Assembly (NCBI RefSeq): GCF_003144245.1
Contig: NW_020289979.1
Location: 558,001 to 622,000, forward strand
From: Jaminaea rosea
Taxonomy: Eukaryota > Basidiomycota > Exobasidiomycetes > Microstromatales
Direction: 5' to 3'
DNA: 64,000 nucleotides
Of this stretch, positions 40,643 to 49,502 are shown piece by piece. Each line of letters begins with the position of its first letter. Positions within the stretch are counted from its first letter, which is position 1. A program made the position numbers and the translations under genes. Below the pieces are notes generated by a model, which was not told where the DNA came from, ran no database searches, and saw only the letters and a program-made list of their open reading frames with translations.

Positions 40643-43600
40643 TCAGTTGTTCGTCAGAACCGACTTGCTCCTCGGCCGTGCCCTCGCCTCAAATGACACA
40701 CACTCCCCTTCGTCCTGATCTTCGTCACGGCGGCCACGAGCAAGGCGCCCGGTACCATTCAGCATCGTGGCGCCGCTCTGTCTGCTGGTATCGTGATCGT
40801 CCTCCTCATCCTCCTCTTCGCCACTGTCGTCCTCCTCGTCACTGTAGTCGTCGGTGATGAAGTGCTGCTCCTGCTGGAGACGTGTGGCTTTCGCAGCAGG
40901 ACCCCAACGATTCAAGAGGGAGTTGAACTGCGGTGCAGGGGGCTGCTCGTCGTCGTCCTCGCCCTCGCAGTCATCATCGCTGCCGTGGCGTGCAGCTCCG
41001 TTGAAGATGTGAGGATGAGGCGGCGCTCCGCATATTGCTCCTTTTGCCTCATCCGCAACAGGCGAGTTGATGCTCTCATCAGCGTCGGCGAACCGACTGT
41101 CTTCCTCTTCAACATAGCCTCTTGACCGCGGGGCAAGCTTAGAATGCGTCGCGGATTGGACGGCAATCTCCGCGTGCTCCTCGTCCACGCCTGCCAAGCC
41201 GGATGAATGCGTTCCGCCGCTCCCGACCAACCCATCAAGTTGCGCCGACCCTCGTCGGAGGGCAGCCGCTTCGTTCGCCTGGCTATTGATGGGCATCGCA
41301 GATGCAAGACCGCCCGTAATGGCTGATAAGGAGGGCCCGCCACTTGTCGTGGCTAGGTCGTCGCGGGCGGCAGCGGAGTCAGGAGGGTCGTGGAAATCAG
41401 GATTCTCTGCGTGCTGTCGGGCCACGTCGAACGGGTCGACTCCATCGAATAGATCCACTCGGCCATTGTAGGGCGGTTTGAAAAGGTTGTACCCTCCTTC
41501 TACACTAGGCGTCAAGGATGAGGAAGCACGAGGAGCTCCAACACCGAGCCTGTCTTGGCTACCGTCGACAGGGGCCATCGCGCCCGGGCTCGCCCCACCG
41601 TTGCTGACGCCCTCGCTGCTGCTTCCCGTGGCCATGCTGTAGTGCTGCGTCCATCCACGACCATCGTTGCGCATGTACGAGTCACGACGTGAGTCGATGC
41701 CAAGATCATCGTCGGACAGCTCGAGCTCGTCGTCCAGGTCGTCTACATCGATATGCTGCGGGCGAGGGGCAGGAGGGGTATTCTGCTGCTGGTGGGAGGC
41801 GAGCCCACCGGCTGCCACCTTGGCCTGAGAGGCAGGACCATGCTCGTACGACTCGTCATCGTCAAGAGCGATGACGCCAAACGAGTCGCCGCGAGCAGGC
41901 ATGGCTACCTGAGCACCGTCAGCAGTAGCAACGAGGCTATCAGCAGTGGCAGCCTTCCGGCCTTGGTCCTTTTCGCCGAAAGCCAACGACAGCGGTTGAT
42001 GCTGTCTTCGCTTTAAGCCGCGGAAATGGCCCTTGTCCTCCGAGAGAGACGACTTCAGTCTGCCGCCGGAAGCGGATGCGTCCGAATTGGCTGTTCCAGG
42101 CCTCGAAGTCGCGGACGACCCATTGCTGGTAGCCAACGAGCGGCGGCTGGACTCGGAGAAGAAGCGATGCCAGAAGTCACCGCGGCTGCTGCGATGGCGT
42201 GCATTGCCCTTGCCTTCGGGAGAGTGAGTGGTGGTGTTGGGCTCGCTAAGTGGGAGGTCAACGGTGTTTAGAGCAGTGGGAGAGACAGTGTTCGGCGCAC
42301 TGATGCCGCTGCTCTGCTGAGAAGGTCGAGCGGTAGAGGTGCGCGAGAGACCCATGTGCCCGTCAGATGAAGAGCGATCCACTGACGGCCGACTTCTCGT
42401 GGGCGAGATTCCTCCTGCTGACCCGACAGGTCGGCTCGTCGATCGACGCTTCCACAAGAAACGACGACGCTGCTGCTGCTGCTGCTCGTCACGCGAAACA
42501 ATGGACGCAGTGGTCCACCCCATGGCCGGTGCTGATGTCGGAGGTGCGGGCGCAGAGTTCTGAGCGATCTGGCGGAGCATAGACGCAGCGTCCTTGTGCT
42601 CGGGCGATGAGGGGCGACTTCCTGGCTGAGAGCGCGAGACGGTCCGCGACGGGGTATGACCGCCAGAGGAAGCGCGCGTTGAGCGCCCGGCCGTAGTCTT
42701 ACGTGAGGCGGCGGAGCCTTTGCGGAAGAGATTGGCTGCTCCGTGGGGGTGATGGTGCTGATCATCGGCCGTGGGAGTCGTGCCACTCGCGAGATTGAAA
42801 CCGCCTGACTGACCAGGTGAGAGGAAGCCGCGTCTTTGTGACTTGCCTCCGGGTGACGGAGGCACAAGGGCATCGATCTCCGCTGTCGAACGGCTGCGTG
42901 GTCTGCCGAGACCTGTTCGCATGTATTGCTGCTGATGCTCTTGTGTGCCCGTCAGACTATGTAGTAGCTTCGACTGCCAACGCTTGATGCGGCGCTTCAT
43001 CTTCGAAAAGCCGGTCAAGGCGTCCTCGACCTCTTCGTGCGTCACGTCGACCGAGGGCAGTTGAGCAGGATCCGTCTCCTTCAGCCAGCCGTGCGCGTCT
43101 TCGAGATCCTGTACGATCCAGGGGTGAGCCTTGACTTCCTCAAGCTTGATTCGAGTCGCCGGGTTCTTGTCTAGTAGGCGGTCGAGCAGGTTGCGAAGCA
43201 TTCGAGCTTCCTCCGATAGAGAAGCTTCGTCGACGTCAGGTCTCAAGTCTTCCTCGGCGTTCTGAACATCTGCCTCTTCGTCAGTCCACTGAGGCAGTGA
43301 TCTCCAGCGCGGCTTGCGCGGCCCAATGAGCAGACGATCGGCACCAGCCGTAGAGGGAAGGCTGTAGTCCTCGCGCGGAACGACAGCAAAGAGAGCGAAC
43401 TCGCTCTCTGCCGTGAAAGGCACATGACCAAAAAGCAAACAGTAGAGCGTGACGCCCAACGCCCAGACGTCGATGGCCTTGGTGACCTTGGGCTTCGATT
43501 TGCCGCCCGCAGCAGCCTTCCCAAGAAGCCCTCGACCTGAAGGGGTGACGGCAGCCGGACTACCAAGCTGACGAGGTGAAGCTCGTCCACTCTCTCCGCT

Positions 43601-45856
43601 CTTACCATCCATCCATGGGAACTCTCGAGTCCCAATCTCGCTCGCAATGCCGCCTGCAATGCTTTGACCTGTATTTCTCGCTGATGCTGAAGCGGTCGAA
43701 GGATTCGACGCCTCGCCCACTTGGCAAAGCTCAGGCGCGAAGAAAGCGGGAGACCCAGCCGTCTTTGCCAGCTCGTGCTCGTCCATGACGCTTGCATCTC
43801 TCGAGCTCGAGCTGCTAGGAACACCGCCACTGGCAAGAAGCAGAGCGTAGCTGAAGTGAGAAACACCAAAGTCGGAGATCTTGACGCGACGCTCTTCGTC
43901 CCACAGCAAGTTGGCCGGCTTGATGTCGCGATGGATGATGCCTTGATAGTGGAGATACTCCAGTCCAAGGACAACGTCTCGCATGATGCTTCTGGTCTCG
44001 GCAACGGTCAAGGTAGGAAAGCCTCGCGCGTCCTTCCAGATGACCTCTCCGCCTGCCATGTATTCGAGGACGAGGAAGATTTTCTTGCTCTGCGGATCGT
44101 CGATGACCTCGCGCAGTCGCACGACGTTCTCATGAGAGAGCTTCTTCAGAATAGCTATCTCTCGTCTGACCTTTTGATCCGTCGTCATCATTTGTGCTTT
44201 TCTAGCCTTGGCAGCTTCCTTTTCTCTCCTCTTTTGTAGCTCGAGGTCGGCGAAGGTAGGTCTGCTGGGGGCGCCTTCGCCCCATCGACCGTAGCGAGCC
44301 GCAGCGTACATCTGAGCCCGTGGTGACGCAGGAGGGCCAGACGAGGTCGGGGTTGGCGGGTCTGCAAAGTCGACTGCTCGCTGCTTGCCCGTCGGCGCGC
44401 CTTCTTCCGCATACTGCTCCTCTGCTGCTGCTGCGACTGCTTGTCTCTCCTTCTCCTTAACCGCCGATGCCGACGATGATCCCATCATCCTCGCTTGCCA
44501 GCCTCCCGTAGCCAAGCCCAGCCTCTTCTTACTTTCTCTCTCGACAATCTTGACCGCCACTCGCTCTCCTGACTCTGTGTCGCGAGCCAGCCTGACCTTG
44601 CCGTGAACGCCTCTTCCAAGCTCGTCCTCGATGATGTACTGGTTGATCATCCTTCTGCCGCTCGGCGCGTGCGTCTGCAGCTGAAGATGGTGCGTCTCGA
44701 GCACTTTAGGCGGCTGGTGATGCATGCCTGATGGAGTAGCATAGCCTGATGTAGGCGAGTTCGGATGCGTGGTAGGAAGAGAACCACTATTGCTCGACCC
44801 TCTTGTCGGTCCGCCAGCCGCTGTTGAACTGTGGACAGGTGAGGCAGAGCCCGGCGTTGTGACTGTGGATGAATGCTGCTTGCTGCCGTCAGATCCCGAA
44901 TGTCTCGCCGTATTGGTCCGCGAGAGCATTGCACTGAAACCACTGCTGCCGGCGCCTACGTTGCCATTTGCTGACGCCGCCGCCGCCGCTGCTGCTGCTG
45001 CTCCACTATGCTGGTTCTGGTGAAGTGAGGCCGCTGCTGAGCTTAAAGACGTGCCGCCTCCTGGCCCTCTATGCACGCTAGACCGCCTCGATGGTGATTC
45101 TGAATGTATCGAATCCGTAGCAGAACCTGGAAGCGACCATGTCGGCTCTGCGAGATCATGTGCAGCGCTGGGCTCTGACGGCGAGCTGTAGCAGGCCGGT
45201 GATACGACGGCGCTGCTGCCTGCAGACGCCGCTTGCTGCTCTGCGAATAAGCCTGCCTTAAGCATGGCTGCAGCTTGCAATGATCCTCTACGGCTCCCGA
45301 TGGGAGGAGCTGCGTCTGGTGGAGTTCTGAGACTAGATGCAGACGGAGCCGGACCTGTCAGTGCTCGCCCGAGACGAGGGAACTCCGGCGGCTGTAAGGA
45401 GCTTTGATCTACGCTACTGCTACCACTGCCACTGCCGCTGCGACTGCTCTTGGCCTCTGCTTGTACCAGAGATTGTCGTCGTCCGACGCGATGGTGGGCG
45501 GACAGGGCTTGCGCATAACTGGCCGCTGCTGAGGCAGAGTCTGCGTCTGAAGTGGTTGTCGAAGCAGACGACGTCGAGATGAATGTCTTGGACGAGTAGC
45601 TCCTGAGACCGTCGGGCGCGCCGTTAGACAGAGGTCTCGTCTCAGTGGGCGATGAAGAAGCAGCGGGTGAATGACCAGCAGAACCAGCTGTGGTGTTGAT
45701 ACGCAGAGGTGCAAAGGGTTCTAGCTTCGATGAGGGCGATTGCGAAGAAGAGGTTGAAGGCGATGAAGATGAAGATGGCTCGGACTCTCCTGCCAGACGC
45801 AGCCGATGCTGAGAAAGGTTCTCGTCATTGCTGCCCTCTTGGCCGCCGTCGGTCAT
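40643..45856 (-). CDS. Giant CaMKK/SNF1-activating-type serine/threonine kinase (1,737 aa)
   Basis: Single exon. The kinase domain spans about residues 405-915 with two long inserts. Its markers are QYIIEDELGRGVHGKVRLA, the VAIK equivalent VAVKIVERESKK, then after a roughly 110-residue insert REIAILKKLSHENVVRLREV. Next are FLVLEYMAGGEVIW, IIHRDIKPANLLWDE, KISDFGVSHF, then after a second insert TAGSPAFFAPELC, IDVWALGVTLYCLLFGHVPF and a closing HPWIV. The GEVIW and GSPAFFAPEL signatures are those of the CaMKK/Sak1-Tos3-Elm1/Ssp1 group, which phosphorylate the activation loop of SNF1/AMPK. The N-terminal 400 residues and C-terminal 800 are disordered Ser/Ala/acidic sequence, with a terminal acidic stretch (DDYSDEEDDSGEEEDEEDDH). 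It is far longer than animal CaMKK (about 500), but long fungal members are known. A cytosolic role in glucose/energy signalling is inferred. Confidence 0.87.
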   Translation of the reverse strand: MTDGGQEGSNDENLSQHRLRLAGESEPSSSSSPSTSSSQSPSSKLEPFAPLRINTTAGSAGHSPAASSSPTETRPLSNGAPDGLRSYSSKTFISTSSASTTTSDADSASAAASYAQALSAHHRVGRRQSLVQAEAKSSRSGSGSGSSSVDQSSLQPPEFPRLGRALTGPAPSASSLRTPPDAAPPIGSRRGSLQAAAMLKAGLFAEQQAASAGSSAVVSPACYSSPSEPSAAHDLAEPTWSLPGSATDSIHSESPSRRSSVHRGPGGGTSLSSAAASLHQNQHSGAAAAAAAAASANGNVGAGSSGFSAMLSRTNTARHSGSDGSKQHSSTVTTPGSASPVHSSTAAGGPTRGSSNSGSLPTTHPNSPTSGYATPSGMHHQPPKVLETHHLQLQTHAPSGRRMINQYIIEDELGRGVHGKVRLARDTESGERVAVKIVERESKKRLGLATGGWQARMMGSSSASAVKEKERQAVAAAAEEQYAEEGAPTGKQRAVDFADPPTPTSSGPPASPRAQMYAAARYGRWGEGAPSRPTFADLELQKRREKEAAKARKAQMMTTDQKVRREIAILKKLSHENVVRLREVIDDPQSKKIFLVLEYMAGGEVIWKDARGFPTLTVAETRSIMRDVVLGLEYLHYQGIIHRDIKPANLLWDEERRVKISDFGVSHFSYALLLASGGVPSSSSSRDASVMDEHELAKTAGSPAFFAPELCQVGEASNPSTASASARNTGQSIAGGIASEIGTREFPWMDGKSGESGRASPRQLGSPAAVTPSGRGLLGKAAAGGKSKPKVTKAIDVWALGVTLYCLLFGHVPFTAESEFALFAVVPREDYSLPSTAGADRLLIGPRKPRWRSLPQWTDEEADVQNAEEDLRPDVDEASLSEEARMLRNLLDRLLDKNPATRIKLEEVKAHPWIVQDLEDAHGWLKETDPAQLPSVDVTHEEVEDALTGFSKMKRRIKRWQSKLLHSLTGTQEHQQQYMRTGLGRPRSRSTAEIDALVPPSPGGKSQRRGFLSPGQSGGFNLASGTTPTADDQHHHPHGAANLFRKGSAASRKTTAGRSTRASSGGHTPSRTVSRSQPGSRPSSPEHKDAASMLRQIAQNSAPAPPTSAPAMGWTTASIVSRDEQQQQQRRRFLWKRRSTSRPVGSAGGISPTRSRPSVDRSSSDGHMGLSRTSTARPSQQSSGISAPNTVSPTALNTVDLPLSEPNTTTHSPEGKGNARHRSSRGDFWHRFFSESSRRSLATSNGSSATSRPGTANSDASASGGRLKSSLSEDKGHFRGLKRRQHQPLSLAFGEKDQGRKAATADSLVATADGAQVAMPARGDSFGVIALDDDESYEHGPASQAKVAAGGLASHQQQNTPPAPRPQHIDVDDLDDELELSDDDLGIDSRRDSYMRNDGRGWTQHYSMATGSSSEGVSNGGASPGAMAPVDGSQDRLGVGAPRASSSLTPSVEGGYNLFKPPYNGRVDLFDGVDPFDVARQHAENPDFHDPPDSAAARDDLATTSGGPSLSAITGGLASAMPINSQANEAAALRRGSAQLDGLVGSGGTHSSGLAGVDEEHAEIAVQSATHSKLAPRSRGYVEEEDSRFADADESINSPVADEAKGAICGAPPHPHIFNGAARHGSDDDCEGEDDDEQPPAPQFNSLLNRWGPAAKATRLQQEQHFITDDYSDEEDDSGEEEDEEDDHDTSRQSGATMLNGTGRLARGRRDEDQDEGECVSFEARARPRSKSVLTNN

Positions 45857-47354
45857 GGTCCCGTCGCTGTATGCCGCCTGGGCTTATCGCAGCGCCCAAG
45901 GGGCTCAAGCTGGTGTAGACTACGTTGCGTGAAGCTGAGCGGAACAACAGCCTGGACTAGGATTGAAAGAATTTGGCAGCTACGACTGCTTAGCTGCGTG
46001 CAGGTTCCGCGACGTCTTGGATCCAGGGTTTCGCTGCGTTTGAGAAGTGTCCTCTGTCCAAGTGGCGGGGGTCGAAGGACGAGAGGATTGAGGGGAGCCG
46101 AGTCAGCCAGATGCGAGGAGGTCTGTTGTGGTGATCGTAATCTGTCTGCGACCCCCAGCGGAGCAGCGACTCAAAATGAGGAGAAGGAAAGGGTAGTAGA
46201 GGGAGAGCCAATGTCGAAACGAGAATGTGATGGACGGACGACGACGACGACGACGACGCGCAGCAGCAGCCCCTTGTGCCGCCCGTGTGTCCGCCTGCGT
46301 GTCCGCCCTGTGTCCGCCCCTCCGTCGCTGCGCCCGCCCGACACAAAATGCTGCAAAAGCAAAGCAATCAGGAGCCCACGACGGGGTCAAGCGAGGAGCA
46401 GCACGCACGTCAACTCCGTCGCTCCCTCGCTCGCCGCCAGCTGCTGCCGCCACCAAGGACGACGAAGCTCTTGCGCCCCGCACACTAGCGCAGGCTCACC
46501 ATCTCTCGCAATCTTCGTCATCCTCGTGCCATCGCAGCTCGTACGAGCCCGAGTTCACTGGTGCTGAGCTTGCACCTGCGCTCACCTATTCCACGTTCAA
46601 GCGAGAGAACAGCTGCACAGGGACGGGGGCGAAGGCGAGGACAAAGGTACGATTGGGCAGCTAGGCAGGCGGCAGTCGCCAAGCTGAACATGTTGAACCC
46701 TGGACGTTTCCCACGCTCATAGGAGCAGCGGGTGAGATCCAAAGCAAGCAGGTTGGCGCCGCCCACCTCCGAACGGACCTATACCCCGTAATGGTCTGCA
46801 ATAAGAGCAGCTCTAGCTTCCCCGCAATCTGACTTTCAACATCTCAGCCTCGCCTGGGCGCCTCTCAAAAGAGCCCGTTCGTAAAATGAGCTTGACAAGA
46901 AGCGCTGAAGAGGCAGCGGTAGCGTAGCATCGTAGGCATACAAGAAAAGAGCCGGTCTATGTTTTGCACTCACCTCGTGCTCAACGTGTCTTCGCTGTCG
47001 CCTGCTCGTCGCATCGAGGAGAGCAGCTCATTCGTGGTTAAAGTTCCAAGATAGAGCAAGGATGAGTGGTCACTTATCGTCATGAGAGAGGAGGATGGAG
47101 ACTGGATCACACGAAACGGCCCGTATTGCCCCTTCGGCTTCACACGACTATCGCCAACGACAGGGCGTCACTGCGGGTACCTAATTAATCCTTTTGGCCT
47201 GGGCTGCGCTCGATCCATTCATCCTCATCGCCGCGGCCTCCGCTCGTCGCGGATGCGGGCATGTTTGATAGCAAGCGTTTAGCAACAATCTCAACGCAGT
47301 TGAAGCCTCCAGCTTTTCCCACGTTCACGTCTTCCTTGGCCGCACAGCCTCATC
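45857..47354. other. Intergenic region with short tandem repeats
   Basis: 1.5 kb between the kinase gene 5' end and the MCU 3' end. It contains a (GAC)7 run at 46237-46257 and three copies of GTGTCCGCC at 46287, 46299 and 46310. Frames opened by these repeats are Arg/Pro/Cys-rich on both strands and not credible genes. No tRNA recognised. Confidence 0.4.
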
Positions 47355-49013
47355 TCAGTGCGCCTTGCCCTTTGGCTTTTTTGGCCCTTCATCCTTGCCG
47401 TCTGGCGTACCATTCGCATCCTCGTCCAGCCCAGCCTCATTATCTTGGTCGTCTTCTTCCTTTTCGTTGTCGTCCTCGTCCTCATCTTCTTCCTTCCTGG
47501 AACGCTTCTTGCCATCATTCTTGGACTCCTCGAGCGCCTCCTTCTTCCTCACAGCCTCGAGAGCCTTCTTGTGCTTCTTGCCACTGCTCGTCCCTCCTTG
47601 ATCCCACTCCAAATCATAGTCCTCAGCCACATTCTTGATGACCCGCCTCAGCTCCCTGACTTCATCGACGAGCTCACGGAAGCGCTCCGCATTGAAGCCC
47701 TTCTCCATGTAGAGTTTCGCCTGCCTACGGGAGGTCGTCTCGCTCAGCACGGCGCGATAGCTTACATCGCGATTATGAATGAGCACCCAGCTCCATGTCC
47801 CAAGAAGGCCTCCAAGGCCAACAAGGTAGGTGACGGGTTCCATAAGGTCCCAGCCGTACTCTACCTTGACGAAGGTAACGTAGCAGACCACGAACCACCA
47901 TGCGAACCCCAAGCACGCCCCACCGATGGCCAAGCTACGCGTACCAGTTTGAGCCAACTGATCACACTCGGCCTTCAGCTTCGCCATGCTCTCTATCCTA
48001 CCCGTCTTGGCGAACAATGACGCCCTCAAGAACTTGGTCCTGTCCTCAAAGCTGGGAACGGAGACCCTTACGTTGCGATGGCCGATGCGCACGACGAAAG
48101 TTCCTACCCGAGCAGCATCGCGGAGAAAGTCGCCAATTCCCGTTGCGGGAGACCAGCGTTTCCCGTCCCCTGAGCGGGTGTGGAAGGAGATGGAGGGCTC
48201 GTACTGTTGAGACGAGGGGAGGGAGACGTCGCGACGTTGTTGGTCACGGTCTTCGTTGGATGTAGGTGAGGACGATTCCGCAGAAGCTTCTCTGTTCATC
48301 TCTGCCGTGATGTAGCTAGGCTGTTCGGCTTTGATGAGCGAGGCAACGTAGCTGAGAGGCTGTGCCGAGTGCAGCAGGAAGACGACGCTCTTTGCTGGTG
48401 CTTTGGCATCGAATTCAGTCGAAATGTCCTCCGATGGTTCTCCTTGCTCCCCTTGATGCAAATGAGAAGACGACTTTGTGGTACCTCCCTTTCCTTTTCT
48501 CTTGACCTCGGTCGAAGCTGACTCGGACTCGACTTGAGATACGGACTGACCTCTCTCCACTCTCGACTCCCAAGGTTCCGGGTCCAGGGGCCCGCTGTCG
48601 TTCTCGCTTTCTGCGTTGTGAAGATCCCCCTCCTTTTGTCCTTCGCTTTGAGCCGCGGCTTGCGCTTCGTCCATCAATGTTCGGGCGAGTGGGGAGGATG
48701 CCTTTGACGTGGGAGAGTTGGGATCCTGCACCGCATCGGGCGGTGCGAGAGGTAGGGTGAGCTTGAAGAGGGAGGCCTTAGTGAAGGCGAGGTAGCCTCG
48801 GTCGCCATCGTCTATGCGCTTCTTCTGCTCTTGTTTGAGCTTCTCGAACGCTTGCTTGGGGTTGATGGGCTCAGCAGACGAGGGTAGGGTGGACTTGACG
48901 TCTACGCGGCGTAGGCGGGATGTTGAGAAGAGGCGCCGCGGTATTGATGGGCCGGCTATGTGGGATAGCGAGGATGTTGGAGAAAAGCCTCTCCGACATG
49001 TCAAGGCTATCAT
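47355..49013 (-). CDS. MCU: Mitochondrial calcium uniporter, pore-forming subunit
   Basis: Single exon, 552 residues. It has an Arg-rich presequence (MIALTCRRGF then RRLFSTSRLRRVDVKS) and a soluble matrix domain including SVVFLLHSAQPLSYVASLIK and GTFVVRIGHRNVRVSVPSFE. A coiled coil precedes TM1 (LAIGGACLGFAWWFVVCYVT). The pore loop is YGWDLMEPVTYL (Asp389, Glu392), with DLME in place of the animal DIME selectivity filter, and TM2 is VGLGGLLGTWSWVLI. A helical matrix tail and a Lys/Asp/Glu-rich C-terminus follow. The product mediates electrogenic Ca2+ uptake across the inner membrane as a tetramer. Fungal uniporters generally work without EMRE; no MICU-type EF-hand gene lies in this window. 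The 5' end faces POM152 across a 489-base divergent promoter. Confidence 0.93.
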   Translation of the reverse strand: MIALTCRRGFSPTSSLSHIAGPSIPRRLFSTSRLRRVDVKSTLPSSAEPINPKQAFEKLKQEQKKRIDDGDRGYLAFTKASLFKLTLPLAPPDAVQDPNSPTSKASSPLARTLMDEAQAAAQSEGQKEGDLHNAESENDSGPLDPEPWESRVERGQSVSQVESESASTEVKRKGKGGTTKSSSHLHQGEQGEPSEDISTEFDAKAPAKSVVFLLHSAQPLSYVASLIKAEQPSYITAEMNREASAESSSPTSNEDRDQQRRDVSLPSSQQYEPSISFHTRSGDGKRWSPATGIGDFLRDAARVGTFVVRIGHRNVRVSVPSFEDRTKFLRASLFAKTGRIESMAKLKAECDQLAQTGTRSLAIGGACLGFAWWFVVCYVTFVKVEYGWDLMEPVTYLVGLGGLLGTWSWVLIHNRDVSYRAVLSETTSRRQAKLYMEKGFNAERFRELVDEVRELRRVIKNVAEDYDLEWDQGGTSSGKKHKKALEAVRKKEALEESKNDGKKRSRKEEDEDEDDNEKEEDDQDNEAGLDEDANGTPDGKDEGPKKPKGKAH

Positions 49014-49502
49014 CCCCAGGGGCGAATGTGAGGGTAAGATGGAAGGATGGGGTATGGCAGCCTTGGATGGTGGGTCAGTGTTGGACTCTTGTATCCAGTC
49101 GTGCCAACTGAGTCTGCCGCCAAGGTGTGGGGGCCAGGGTCCAAACGAACGTCACACTGCAGCTACCGATACGACGCCCATCTCGACCCCCTACCCTATT
49201 CATTTCAAGACGCAGCGCAGCCCTGGTATGGGATAGATGGGCATTGCACCGCCACACAGTGGATTGCTGATCTTCATTGCAATGTCACTTGCTCTTTGAG
49301 CCGTTGAGAAGGTCCCAAGAAAGCTTGCAGCCAATGCCCTCGTGTTCCCTCCCGCGTGGCCCCTCGCTGAAGTCGGAAAGAGGTTGAGAAGTCAGTCGCG
49401 GCCGCGTCTGGCTAGACAAAAAGCTTTCGATCCATCGACGTCCACTACCACCATCAAAGGCCATCCAGCTCGTAGCAGGCTGGATTGCGCATAAGCTCAC
49501 TC
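49014..49502. promoter_or_regulatory. Divergent promoter between MCU and POM152
   Basis: 489 bases, no coding sequence seen. The TTG-initiated frame at 49485 joins the POM152 frame, but the first ATG is 49503. Confidence 0.45.

Noticed and set aside
43243-44004. 253-codon minus-strand frame inside the kinase gene
   Set aside because: Alternate frame of the kinase domain; the kinase motifs are in the longer frame.
45806-46567. 253-codon plus-strand frame upstream of MCU
   Set aside because: Arg/Cys/Ser-rich and runs over GAC and GTGTCCGCC repeats; starts antisense to the kinase gene.
47358-48020. Hydrophobic plus-strand frame resembling a membrane protein
   Set aside because: Antisense of the Lys/Glu/Asp-rich MCU tail, whose codons read as Leu/Phe/Val on the other strand.
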